The translations under genes and the position numbers were made by a program. A model generated the notes under the pieces. The model was given only the letters and a program-made list of their open reading frames with translations. It was not told the origin of the DNA and did not search any database. Positions 45,601 through 52,755 of a DNA stretch of 64,000 nt are shown in pieces. Source of the DNA: Pedobacter sp. KBS0701 (GTDB lineage: Bacteria > Bacteroidota > Bacteroidia > Sphingobacteriales > Sphingobacteriaceae); the NCBI RefSeq assembly GCF_005938645.2, contig NZ_CP042171.1, forward strand, positions 3,968,001 through 4,032,000, in the 5' to 3' direction. Positions within the stretch are counted from its first letter, which is position 1. The number at the start of each line of letters is the position of its first letter.

Positions 45601-46003
45601 CGTTAGCCCTAACTAAATCCTCGCCTTTTACTTCTTGAATAGAGTAACTCAGCTTTCTGGTTTGTTGTTTGACACCAAAGCCTGTGGTTACGGTAACTTC
45701 TTCCAGAGATTTCGAATCTTCTTTTAAAGAAATATTGAAATTTTTATTGCTGCCAACCGGTACTTCTTGACGCAAGAAACCTACGGCAGAGAAAATAAGT
45801 GTTTCGTTACTGGATGCGCTGATGCTAAATTTACCATTTCCATCAGTTTGTGTGGCTTTTTGAGTGCCTTTTACAGAAACATTCGCTCCTGGCAGCGGCC
45901 CGGTTGAATCCTTTACGGTTCCCGTAATAGTTTGTGCATGAGCTGCAATTGCAAGAAACGTAAGCAAAAGCACACTCAAACATTTAAAGTACATTTTCTT
46001 CAT
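42692..46003 (-). CDS. SusC/RagA TonB-linked outer-membrane receptor
   Basis: 1103 residues. The signal peptide MKKMYFKCLSVLLLTFLAIA is nearly identical to that of the SusC at 33897-37325, followed by a carboxypeptidase-like domain (ITGTVKDSTGPLPGANVSVKGT) without STN. The plug has VTVTTGFGVKQQTRKLSYS and VLKGAAASSLYGSRAQNGVL, and the barrel ends IRTFAFSVRAAL. It forms the outer-membrane channel with the next SusD. A TAAGTTTG -7 box lies about 240 nt upstream, and a palindrome shared with the ROK gene sits just beyond it, hinting at ROK control. Confidence 0.96.
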   Translation of the reverse strand: MKKMYFKCLSVLLLTFLAIAAHAQTITGTVKDSTGPLPGANVSVKGTQKATQTDGNGKFSISASSNETLIFSAVGFLRQEVPVGSNKNFNISLKEDSKSLEEVTVTTGFGVKQQTRKLSYSIQEVKGEDLVRANEQNIVNALQGKVAGVMINQGSGGPQSSSRIRIRGNSSLSPNTQPLVVIDGVLIQPGVTGADSYGNSPQDFGNIMKNLNADDYESITVLKGAAASSLYGSRAQNGVLLITSKKGKGGQGLGISFSHTQTIEEAYKTMDVQNEFGAGINPTFAKDPSGTPIVDAANYFWSFGPRFDGSTVKDIDGRMITWNAQPNNLLDAYKLGNYSNSNLAFQGGNENGTFRLSYSKLYSTGILPNNKFDRDALDFRGSQKIGKIFEINAGVNYTISNSLNPISQSNSDNPLFALVYGNPRSYDTKYWKDKYIDPVNGGILSNADNPYGMAYLWWNINQKKVNQRENVFRGNIDVKANIAPWLNALVRGNLNQVNTNGETKNIGDGVGFTGGEYALMQSSQRSSRLQFLLNGNTKFGQDFDFNMSLGAETAKDFGNNYTRTRTDGGLRDPGKFFVSNSVNTPITDTRLDGSQRTDALYGFGDLTYKNMLTLNFSVRNDWSSTLTYPNGTGDYSYNYPSVGLAYVFSESLKNKPAFDFLSYGKLRANFGYTGMGTSPYVTSAGRYKVIDLFTNEKGQQVPRYGYEDYVLGNDNLKNELTKEFELGTELRFFKDRLGIDFSFYKKNTTNQILSLELPAESGVRKRLFNAGNIQNQGIEILLTGTPIKTKNLEWNSTINFARNRNKIISLAPGVESYTLSNAFGADMASVAIAGQEYGSIYTGYGYATYQATDANGNKIDDPNNGQKLLKANGSYYRSSDVGQGNKNLGSMMEKFNASSINNIRYKNFNLGFQIDAKVGGLLASATHQYGSNFGAFESTLFGRSAEFGGLPRKDASGNVIANDGIIPEGVFAKGTVINNVNVTGLTFQQAVDKGLIQPVSARIYYARLTQWSTGIREYSTFENSWVALREVSLGYTLPKKFTDKINFKQVNVGVTARNLMYIYNSLPDHLNPEGLFSNSAGSFAEYGGMPYIRTFAFSVRAAL

Positions 46004-46242
46004 GTTTAAAAGATTAGTTAAGTAAAATTGTTTGGGTTTGTTGGTTTTTGAATTTTGAACGATTTAAGATTATATAATAAGATTAGGTAGCATAAATAAT
46101 TTTCGATTCTTATGGTACTAAATCGATTTAAAACGCAATAAGGTCATTTAAAGTGATTTCCGCTTGATAAGTATTGCTATAATACCAGATGGTTACATTG
46201 GATAATGGGATTCATAAATTATTGGTGTTTGATTAGTTATAA

Positions 46243-46250
46243 CAAACTTA
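46243..46250 (-). promoter_or_regulatory. -7 element upstream of the second SusC gene
   Basis: On the minus strand TAAGTTTG matches TAnnTTTG. No good TTTG -33 box lies at the usual spacing, which would be expected if an activator or repressor site is in play. The palindrome at 46277-46297 is centred about 40 nt upstream of it. Confidence 0.35.
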
Positions 46251-46276
46251 ATAAAAAAACACAAAACCACATTATT

Positions 46277-46297
46277 CTTTTTAATTTTTTTAAAAAG
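46277..46297. promoter_or_regulatory. Palindrome shared with the ROK upstream region, candidate operator
   Basis: CTTTTTAA, 5-nt spacer, TTAAAAAG: a perfect 8-bp inverted repeat identical in arms and spacing to the core of 38678-38704. It lies between the lepB terminator and the -7 box of the SusC gene. Confidence 0.45.
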
Positions 46298-46308
46298 GTA
46301 GTTTTGAC

Positions 46309-46336
46309 AAAAAAAAAGCCTGCATAAAGCAAGCTT
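46309..46336 (-). terminator. Rho-independent terminator of lepB
   Basis: On the minus strand AAGCTTGC pairs with GCAGGCTT (8 bp, one G-T, 5-nt loop) followed by nine T. It lies 22 nt after the lepB stop. Confidence 0.9.
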
Positions 46337-46358
46337 TTTCTAAAAAATATTGTCTCAA

Positions 46359-47552
46359 TTAATGAATTCCCATAAACAATCTGCTCCATCTTATTTTGTG
46401 CAAGAAAGAAGCAGTACTATCCCAGCTCATCCAAACAAATAAAGCTTTACCTACAATATGATCTTCTGGCACAAAACCCCAATAGCGTGAATCAGCCGAA
46501 TTGTGGCGGTTATCGCCCATCATCCAATAGTAGTCCATTTTAAAGGTATAAGAAGTAGCTGGTTTATCATTAATGTACCAAACCCCGGCCTTTTGTTCTA
46601 CTTTGTTTCCTTCGTAAGTTCTGATCGCCCTGTAATACAGCGGCATTGTATTGCTGTCTATGTTTACGGTCCATCCTTTTGAAGGGATTTTAATCGGTCC
46701 GAAATTATCCCTGTTCCAAACTCTGTTTGGATCGTTTGGAAAAACACCACCCGGAACGGCTCCGGCTGGATCGGGACTTAACGTCACTGACTTTACAAAA
46801 TCAAAAGTTTTCAGTTTTTCTGCAATTTCCGGCGAAGCATCTAAGATGTAGGTATTGGTAGCCACTGCCGGTGCACCGCCTAAATTTAAATTAAATTCAT
46901 CAAGTGCTGCATAATTAAAGTCCATGGTTTTAAACTCGATGCGGTATGGCATCATACCTGTATTTTTTAAAGGCTCATTTTTGCCATTTACACTGGCAAC
47001 ACCATTGCTCATCGAAATCAAGTCACCCGGAATACCAATACATCTTTTAATAAAGTTCTCGCGTTTATCTACCGGACGATCTATTATGGTATAGGTGCTC
47101 CTCACCTGTTGGCGGCCCATACCACGTACCAAAGCGTAATAACTTTCTGCCTGGTTTTCTACTGCAACCGTATCTCCTTCAGGAAAGTTAAATACCACTA
47201 CATCGTTTCTTTTAATTTTAGATAAACCTGGTAAACGGTGATATTTCCACTGCACACCATCCCAATAAGCTTTGGTGGACGTGGTTAAAGGCATTGTATG
47301 GTGAGCGAAAGGAAAAGCAACCGGGGTCATCGGGATACGCGCACCGTAATTAACTTTACTCACAAAAAGGAAATCGCCGATAAGTAACGATCTCTCCATC
47401 GAACCAGACGGAATGGTATAGGCCTCGATAAAAAATACACGGATGATGGTTGCAGCCACTACTGCAAAAACAATTGCATCAACCCATTCGCGGGTTTTAG
47501 TTTTCTTCTTCTTTGGGGCATCTTTTTTTCGTTGCCAGAATTTATAATTCAT
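46359..47552 (-). CDS. lepB: Signal peptidase I
   Basis: 397 residues. One N-terminal membrane helix (about 24-44) is followed by the catalytic serine box YTIPSGSMERSLLIGDFLFV with Ser51, the lysine box RENFIKRCIGIPGDLI with Lys169, and the C-terminal box YYWMMGDNRHNSADSRYWGFVPEDHIVGKA. It cleaves signal peptides on the periplasmic face of the inner membrane. The protein is longer than the E. coli enzyme because of an insertion between the lysine box and the GDNR box, as is usual in Bacteroidetes. It follows dapB by 133 nt. Confidence 0.96.
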   Translation of the reverse strand: MNYKFWQRKKDAPKKKKTKTREWVDAIVFAVVAATIIRVFFIEAYTIPSGSMERSLLIGDFLFVSKVNYGARIPMTPVAFPFAHHTMPLTTSTKAYWDGVQWKYHRLPGLSKIKRNDVVVFNFPEGDTVAVENQAESYYALVRGMGRQQVRSTYTIIDRPVDKRENFIKRCIGIPGDLISMSNGVASVNGKNEPLKNTGMMPYRIEFKTMDFNYAALDEFNLNLGGAPAVATNTYILDASPEIAEKLKTFDFVKSVTLSPDPAGAVPGGVFPNDPNRVWNRDNFGPIKIPSKGWTVNIDSNTMPLYYRAIRTYEGNKVEQKAGVWYINDKPATSYTFKMDYYWMMGDNRHNSADSRYWGFVPEDHIVGKALFVWMSWDSTASFLHKIRWSRLFMGIH

Positions 47553-47685
47553 ATATCTTATTTTTGGTTTCGCGATTTATTTTAATCGACTACCTGTTAT
47601 CTGTAATCCTTTAGTGTGATTTCACTGATTGAGTGATTTCACAGATTATATTGTGCTTTGGTCTTTCAGCTTTAGGCTTTAGACT

Positions 47686-48420
47686 TTATTCAAAAATATC
47701 AGTAATGCTGAAAAATCCTTTTTTATCTTTCAACCATTCTGCCGCTACAACTGCACCTAAAGCAAAACCAGCTCTATTATGGGCAGTGTGTTTAATTTCT
47801 ATTTCATCCACTTCGCTACTGTAAATTACAGTGTGTGTACCCGGAATATTTTCTATCCTGTGCGATTCTATCAACAATTGTTCTGCTTTCGGAAACAATT
47901 CAACATCAGTTCCTACCACTTCGTTTAGCCACTCTTGTTTTCTATCCAGGTTATCCACAATCCCTTCTGCAAGCGTAATGGCTGTACCACTTGGTGCATC
48001 CAGTTTTTGTGTATGGTGTATTTCTTCAACCTGAACTTCGTAAGCCGGATAGTTATTCATCAGCTTCGCTAAAGTTTGATTAAGCTTAAAGAATAAATTT
48101 ACACCAATGCTAAAGTTAGACCCATAAAGCAATGTATTGTTACTGTTGCTGCAATCGTTTTTTACTTCCTGGAGTTTGCCATACCAACCTGTTGTACCCA
48201 CTACTATTGGCACATTGGCATCAAAACAGGCATCAATATTTTTTAAAACCGAATCAGGCGTACTAAAATCGATAGCCACATCAGCTGATTTTAAATTTTG
48301 CCTGGTTAAATCTTCCTGATTATCGATCGTTATTTTCAAAACAATTTCGTGGCCACGTTCCACCGCAAATTTTTCGATAATCTGCCCCATTTTACCATAT
48401 CCTAAAAGCGCAATTTTCAT
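47686..48420 (-). CDS. dapB: 4-hydroxy-tetrahydrodipicolinate reductase
   Basis: 244 residues. The N-terminal Rossmann site LLGYGKMGQIIEKFA, VAIDFSTPDSVLKNI, VGTTGW and SNFSIGVNLFF precede the family signature EEIHHTQKLDAPSGTAITLAE, with the catalytic His pair and Lys. It reduces the dihydrodipicolinate precursor with NAD(P)H in lysine and meso-diaminopimelate synthesis. It lies in the conserved Bacteroidetes block parA-parB-DUF5683-dapB-lepB. Confidence 0.97.
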   Translation of the reverse strand: MKIALLGYGKMGQIIEKFAVERGHEIVLKITIDNQEDLTRQNLKSADVAIDFSTPDSVLKNIDACFDANVPIVVGTTGWYGKLQEVKNDCSNSNNTLLYGSNFSIGVNLFFKLNQTLAKLMNNYPAYEVQVEEIHHTQKLDAPSGTAITLAEGIVDNLDRKQEWLNEVVGTDVELFPKAEQLLIESHRIENIPGTHTVIYSSEVDEIEIKHTAHNRAGFALGAVVAAEWLKDKKGFFSITDIFE

Positions 48421-48496
48421 CTTTATGTTTATTTTCTGTTTATATCCTTATTTCTTACCCTATCCCTAACCGTTAATTGGCAAATCATCACAATTT

Positions 48497-48504
48497 CAAA
48501 TTTA
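48497..48504 (-). promoter_or_regulatory. -7 element upstream of dapB
   Basis: On the minus strand TAAATTTG matches TAnnTTTG, 77 nt upstream of the dapB ATG within the 118-nt gap after the DUF5683 gene. No clear -33 box. Confidence 0.35.
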
Positions 48505-48538
48505 GTCTGCTTTATTGATTTTCACGATGGTTTCGGCA

Positions 48539-49264
48539 TTAAAATGTTAATGATAATTTTAACGCAGGAGTTGCATTAAAACCATACATCGAATTGGCAT
48601 TAATCATGGATGGCATTACCTTAAAAGAAAGGTTATCATCAATATTGAAGAAATGCAAACGGGCAGCAACGTAAGCATCTACTATATTGGCAAAATAAAC
48701 CAAACCGTAAGAGAACAAGACAATTTGTTTATTCCTTCTATAAGTATCTTTACGCTGGGTGATACCTGTTGTTGAATAACGGCTACCAAAAGGACCGTTA
48801 GGATCAGGCTGACCGTTATGCGAATCGCGATATTGTAATTCCGTTAATGATAAATTATATTGTTTGCTACTTTCTATGTACGACATGGTAAGCACGGTTA
48901 TCCCACCGTAAATAGCCGCAATTTTGCCCCCGGTATACAGCTTTTGAAAAAACTGGCTTTTTCCTGCTCTTGTCCCATAACCATCGTTTAACAGTTGCAT
49001 ATTATACAATTGCCCCCAACCGGGTATAATCATCGATCTGAAAACAGCTTTTCTACCGGCAACCTTACCCGGATTAACATATTTGGCTTTCATCGAATCC
49101 TTTCTCGTCATCGGTTTTCTAGCCGCAGTATCTAGTGATTTGGATAATTTAATTTTCGAGGTATCAGCAGGTTTTAATAAGGTATCCTTAACCTGCGCCG
49201 AGGCTAAGTTTACAAGAAAAAATGTAAATGCAGCAACCAGTATAAAAAGCTTAGTCTTTTGCAT
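48539..49264 (-). CDS. DUF5683 family membrane protein
   Basis: 241 residues with a signal peptide (VNLASAQ). A charged, Thr/Lys-rich stretch leads to GRKAVFRSMIIPGWGQLYNMQLLNDGY, the diagnostic segment of DUF5683. Hydrophobic segments follow (IAAIYGGITVLTMSYIE and IVLFSYGLVYFANIVDAYVAARLHFF), then a beta-rich C-terminus. Function unknown. Its start overlaps the parB stop by one base, so it is translationally coupled to the partition genes; co-inheritance with parAB is common in this phylum. Confidence 0.88.
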   Translation of the reverse strand: MQKTKLFILVAAFTFFLVNLASAQVKDTLLKPADTSKIKLSKSLDTAARKPMTRKDSMKAKYVNPGKVAGRKAVFRSMIIPGWGQLYNMQLLNDGYGTRAGKSQFFQKLYTGGKIAAIYGGITVLTMSYIESSKQYNLSLTELQYRDSHNGQPDPNGPFGSRYSTTGITQRKDTYRRNKQIVLFSYGLVYFANIVDAYVAARLHFFNIDDNLSFKVMPSMINANSMYGFNATPALKLSLTF

Positions 49265-50172
49265 TACCAGTCTAATAACTCTAGAATCCGGTTCAAGTCG
49301 TCATCGCTCATAAAAGGAATTTCTATCGCCCCTTTACCGTTCTGACTCACTTTTAACTTTACACGGGTAGCAAATTTAGAAGCCAGATCATCCTGTAATT
49401 TTTGATATTGAAAGGAAACAGCTTTTTCTTTCGATTTTTCACTACCTTTTAAAGGTATATGCTGCAAATTACGTACGAGCTCTTCCACTTTACGTACGGA
49501 TAAGCCTTTTTCTAAAATTTCCTGATGAATAAACAATTGTTTGTCAACACCATCAACATTAATTAAGGCTCTTGCATGCCCCATGCTAATTTTCTGATCG
49601 CGGATGGAAGCCTGAATAGCAGGAGGAAGTTTTAGCAAACGCAGGTAATTGGTTACAGTGGTACGGTTTTTACCAACACGCTCGCCTAATTGTTCCTGTT
49701 TTAAACCCACCTCATCAATCATCCGCTGGAAACTCAATGCTACTTCAATGGCATTTAAATTTTCGCGCTGTATATTTTCGATCAGGGCCATTTCCAACAT
49801 CTGTTGATCATTGGCACTGCGGATGTAAGCAGGAATCTGTGTTAAACCAGCTAATTTCGAAGCCCTGAACCTACGCTCACCCGAAATGAGCTGGTATTTA
49901 TTTGCAGCCAGTTTTCTAACCGTAATCGGTTGTATTAAACCTTGTACTTTTATCGAATCGGCAAGCTCGTTTAAAGCTACCTGGTCAAATTCGGTACGTG
50001 GCTGGTATGGATTGGTTTCAACTTCAGTTAAACTTACGTGACTGATATTGCCAATCTGCTCGGTTTCGCTAACAGCATTTACCTGCTGTTTGGGTGGATG
50101 AGTAGATTCGCTATCATCTAAAAGCGCACTTAACCCTCTTCCTAAACCTGTTTTTCGCTGAAAAGATGTCAT
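49264..50172 (-). CDS. parB: Chromosome partitioning protein ParB
   Basis: 302 residues. N-terminal GLGRGLSALLDD (the ParA-stimulating segment), VETNPYQPRTEFD, LIQPITVRK and the CTPase box LISGERRFRASKLAGLTQIPAYIR. ENIQRENLNAIEVALSFQRMI and the helix-turn-helix LGERVGKNRTTVTNYLRLLKLP follow, ending in a C-terminal dimerisation helix. It binds parS and spreads as a clamp. It follows parA with a 7-nt gap. No parS-like 16-mer was noticed nearby. Confidence 0.97.
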   Translation of the reverse strand: MTSFQRKTGLGRGLSALLDDSESTHPPKQQVNAVSETEQIGNISHVSLTEVETNPYQPRTEFDQVALNELADSIKVQGLIQPITVRKLAANKYQLISGERRFRASKLAGLTQIPAYIRSANDQQMLEMALIENIQRENLNAIEVALSFQRMIDEVGLKQEQLGERVGKNRTTVTNYLRLLKLPPAIQASIRDQKISMGHARALINVDGVDKQLFIHQEILEKGLSVRKVEELVRNLQHIPLKGSEKSKEKAVSFQYQKLQDDLASKFATRVKLKVSQNGKGAIEIPFMSDDDLNRILELLDW

Positions 50173-50179
50173 CTATAAT

Positions 50180-50983
50180 TTATAAAGTTGCTGTTCCAAT
50201 GTTTTCTTCTTCCTTTAAAAGGCCGTTTTTCTTCACAATTTCGCGTGCAAGGTTTAGGTAATTAATGGCACCTTTGCAATTCGCGTCGTGCATAATGACC
50301 GAAACGCCATAACTAGGTGCTTCACTTAAGCGTGTATTGCGCTGAATAATGGTATCAAAAACCAATTCATGGAAATGCGTTTTCACCTCCTCTACCACCT
50401 GGTTAGATAAACGCAAACGTACATCGTACATGGTTAATAAAATACCTTCAATCTCCAGATCAGGGTTTAAACGGTTCTGAACAATTTTAATGGTATTTAA
50501 TAACTTACCCAAACCTTCCAGCGCGAAATACTCGCACTGCACAGGAATAATAACTGAATCGGCCGCTGTTAAGGCATTGATGGTAATTAAACCTAAGGAT
50601 GGCGAACAATCGATGATAATGAAATCGTATTGATCTTTGATTTTCTCCAAAACCGCTTTCATTTTATACTCACGGTTATTCAGGTTAATCATCTCGATTT
50701 CCGCACCAACCAGATCGATGTGGGCAGGTAGTAAATCTAAGTTCGGTGTATCTGTTTTTTGAATGGCCTGTAAAGGATCGATATCATTAATGATACACTC
50801 ATAAATACTGTCTTTAATATTCCGGGGATCGAAACCGATACCTGAAGTCGAATTTGCCTGAGGATCAGCATCAACCAGTAAAGTTTTGTATTCTAGTACG
50901 GCCAAACTCGCAGCCAGGTTTATAGATGAAGTTGTTTTACCAACACCACCTTTTTGATTTGCTAATGCAATAATTTTGCTCAT
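50180..50983 (-). CDS. parA: Chromosome partitioning ATPase ParA (Soj)
   Basis: 267 residues. Deviant Walker A NQKGGVGKTTSSINLAASLA at the N-terminus, VDADPQANSTSGIG, Walker B IIDCSPSLGLITINALTAAD, and the RLSEAPSYGVSV block typical of Soj. It forms ATP-dependent dimers on DNA and is released by ParB. First gene of the parA-parB-DUF5683 unit; divergent from the FMN reductase gene at 51165. Confidence 0.97.
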   Translation of the reverse strand: MSKIIALANQKGGVGKTTSSINLAASLAVLEYKTLLVDADPQANSTSGIGFDPRNIKDSIYECIINDIDPLQAIQKTDTPNLDLLPAHIDLVGAEIEMINLNNREYKMKAVLEKIKDQYDFIIIDCSPSLGLITINALTAADSVIIPVQCEYFALEGLGKLLNTIKIVQNRLNPDLEIEGILLTMYDVRLRLSNQVVEEVKTHFHELVFDTIIQRNTRLSEAPSYGVSVIMHDANCKGAINYLNLAREIVKKNGLLKEEENIGTATL

Positions 50984-51055
50984 CTATGTATCCGAAATTT
51001 ACTTAACGTTTATTTGGGCTGTGTTATTTATGCGTTTAAATTGGCAAAAAAGTTC

Positions 51056-51063
51056 TATTTTTG
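51056..51063 (+). promoter_or_regulatory. -7 element upstream of the FMN reductase gene
   Basis: TATTTTTG matches TAnnTTTG in the divergent region between parA and the FMN reductase. The implied leader is about 95 nt. No -33 box at the ideal spacing. Confidence 0.35.
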
Positions 51064-51164
51064 CGTTGTTTACGGCCTTTTTCACAATCAGCTAAGATAC
51101 AAACTATATGGCAATTTTAGCAAGAAGCGTCTTTGGGTTTTACACATCTTATTAACAATTATCC

Positions 51165-51686
51165 ATGATCACAATTATAGCTGCAACCAACAGGCCCAAT
51201 AGCAATACGCTAAAAGTTGCTAAATATTACCAAAGGCAACTAAAAGAAAATGGAACTGATGCCAGTTTGTTCAGTCTGGAGCACCTGCCTGTAGATGTTT
51301 TGAATACGGATATGTATGGCAAACGTTCGGAAGCTTTTCAGAAAATCCAGAATATGATTTACCAAACCGAAAAGTTTTTATTCATTATGCCTGAGTATAA
51401 CGGCAGTTATCCTGGTGTGCTAAAAGTGTTAATCGATGCCTGTAATTTCCCGGATAGTTTTTACGATAAAAAAGCGGCATTAGTGGGCATTTCATCTGGT
51501 AAATATGGCAATATCCGTGGTGTAGATCATTTTACAGGCGTTTGTCATTACATCCATCTCAATATTTTACCCTTACGCCTGCATATTCCAAATATTAAGT
51601 CCGAATTAGATGCTGAAGGCAATTTCAATCATCCTGATACGATAAAGTTTATCAACGAGCAGATAGAAAAGTTTATTAAATTCTAA
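51165..51686 (+). CDS. NAD(P)H-dependent FMN reductase family protein
   Basis: 173 residues, flavodoxin-like. IIAATNRPNSNTLKVAKYY carries the phosphate-binding loop near the N-terminus, FLFIMPEYNGSYPGVLKVLIDAC holds the PEYNGS motif of this family, and ALVGISSGKYGNIRGVDHF follows. It binds FMN and reduces quinones, azo compounds or chromate-like acceptors using NAD(P)H; the natural substrate is unknown. Single gene, divergent from parA and followed by the repeat array. Confidence 0.92.
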   Translation: MITIIAATNRPNSNTLKVAKYYQRQLKENGTDASLFSLEHLPVDVLNTDMYGKRSEAFQKIQNMIYQTEKFLFIMPEYNGSYPGVLKVLIDACNFPDSFYDKKAALVGISSGKYGNIRGVDHFTGVCHYIHLNILPLRLHIPNIKSELDAEGNFNHPDTIKFINEQIEKFIKF

Positions 51687-51752
51687 TCATCATTCTAAAT
51701 GCTTCTAAATTTGCTTTCCTAAAAACAAAATTCATGTTTACTGTTTTTTTTT

Positions 51753-52009
51753 GGAAAGCCAAATCTGTATTTCATAGGAATATTTCTCTCTTCGCTTTAT
51801 TCCGTTGCACTCCGTGTTCGCGACGATCAGGTTTAGAAACAAAGAACAGTGCTGTAAGACTCAAAAAATAAATTAAAGGCGCATTATTTCCGCACTTAGC
51901 AACCCCAAATATTATTACCGCACGCGCCACCTAAACCCGATGGAAGCGGCACGCAGCAAAGCGGACAGCGGGAACTACACCAACCTAAAGGCTACTTAAG
52001 CTGCTTTCC
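51753..52009. repeat. Inverted-repeat element, full copy 1
   Basis: About 257 bp. The left end GGAAAGCC...TTTCATAGG and the right end CCTAAAGG...CTGCTTTCC are imperfect inverted repeats of about 26 bp. Inside, ATCAGGTTTAG (51826-51836) pairs with CTAAACCCGAT (51931-51941). Flanking this, GCTTTATTCCGTTGCACTCC on the left mirrors GGAAGCGGCACGCAGCAAAG on the right. The whole unit could fold as one long hairpin with an AT-rich loop of about 90 nt. No coding capacity seen. It could be a MITE-like element or a structured RNA. Confidence 0.65.
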
Positions 52010-52035
52010 AAAAAATAATAGTCTAATCTACTTTT

Positions 52036-52302
52036 GTAAAGCCCAGCCTGCATTTCATAGGAACGTCAGTCCTGCTTTCTGTTACAAGTCCTCGCAGCGC
52101 TGTGGGCTTTCCACGTCAATCAGGTTTAGGAACAAAGGAATTACCATGACTTAAAAACTTTTCGGGTAAGATCAGATTTATTTTCAGCGCCCTGCAACCC
52201 AAATATTATTACTGCCCGCGCCACCTAAACCCGATGGAAGCGGCACGCAGTAAAGCGGACAGCGGGAGTACATTAACCTAAATGCCACTTAACCTGCTTT
52301 CC
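52036..52302. repeat. Inverted-repeat element, full copy 2
   Basis: About 267 bp in the same orientation as copy 1 and 283 bp further on. GTAAAGCC...GCATTTCATAGG at the left end matches the inverse of the right end CCTAAATGCC...CTGCTTTCC. ATCAGGTTTAGG (52119-52130) pairs with CCTAAACCCGAT (52224-52235), with one mismatch. The loop AATATTATTACYGC and the block GATGGAAGCGGCACGCAG are shared almost exactly with copy 1. The outer arm and inner stem are better conserved than the loop start, as expected if the fold matters. Confidence 0.65.
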
Positions 52303-52331
52303 AAAAAAAGACAGAAATTTATTCTTATTTT

Positions 52332-52445
52332 GAAAAGCTCAGCCTGCATTTCATAGGAGTATCAGTCCTGCTTTTCATTCCAAGTCCGCACTCGTACCTC
52401 GCTTACAGGCTTTCCATTGCAATCAGGTTTAGCAACATAAAACTG
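52332..52445. repeat. Inverted-repeat element, left-half copy 3
   Basis: Only the left half is present: GAAAAGCT, CAGCCTGCATTTCATAGGAG, CAGTCCTGCTTT, and AATCAGGTTTAGCAACA. The right half is absent, so the sequence cannot form the long hairpin. It marks the end of the array. Confidence 0.6.
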
Positions 52446-52679
52446 TGTATTAAAGCCTCCGAAGTAATAGTTCATAATGATAAAAACCCTTCCAAAATGA
52501 AAAGGTTTTTTTGCTTAATATAATCACAAAACAGCTTATCAACCTAAAAAACAACAACTTAAGCAATCCCCATATCTACTGGCATAGCTATTGACTACAG
52601 GCTAAACAGATGCTATTTATTTAACCAGCAGTTATGTAATTTAGTTCATCAGGAAACAGATTTAATTATAAGCTATTTT

Positions 52680-52747
52680 TACCACGAAAAGAGAGAAATT
52701 ACTTTGCGTTTCTTCGCGAAAAACTTTCCGCTCTTTGCGGTTAAACC
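52680..52747. repeat. Dispersed AACCGCAAAG-type repeat, inverted copy
   Basis: Read on the minus strand it begins TTTAACCGCAAAGAGCG and continues with ACGCAAAGT, matching short repeats at 26277-26330 and 54522-54545. It abuts the histidine kinase start codon, so part of it would be in the leader of that mRNA. Confidence 0.45.
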
Positions 52748-52755
52748 AAAACACC

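Larger units (their letters stand above)
46004..46358. other. Upstream region of the second SusC gene
   Basis: About 355 bp without a gene. From right to left (direction of transcription) it holds the lepB terminator (46309-46336), a palindrome (46277-46297), a candidate -7 box (46243-46250) and then an AT-rich leader of more than 200 nt with no obvious fold. The long leader may be regulatory but no known riboswitch was recognised. Confidence 0.4.
51687..52755. other. 1-kb gene-free region occupied by the tandem repeat array
   Basis: No open frame with protein features. 51753-52445 holds the inverted-repeat elements listed separately. Around 52490-52515 AAAACCCTTCCAAAATGAAAAGG TTTTTT can form a weak terminator-like stem. 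52680-52747 is an inverted copy of the AACCGCAAAG-type dispersed repeat, ending right at the histidine kinase start. Confidence 0.5.

Noticed and set aside
46004..46242. Riboswitch in the long leader of the second SusC gene
   Set aside because: No known aptamer consensus or stable fold could be recognised in the AT-rich leader.
48421..51164. parS centromere site near parAB
   Set aside because: I looked for the TGTTTCACGTGAAACA-type palindrome and found none here; parS may lie outside the window.
51753..52445. CRISPR array
   Set aside because: The repeats are about 260 bp with only two to three units; there are no short identical repeats with unique spacers and no cas genes.
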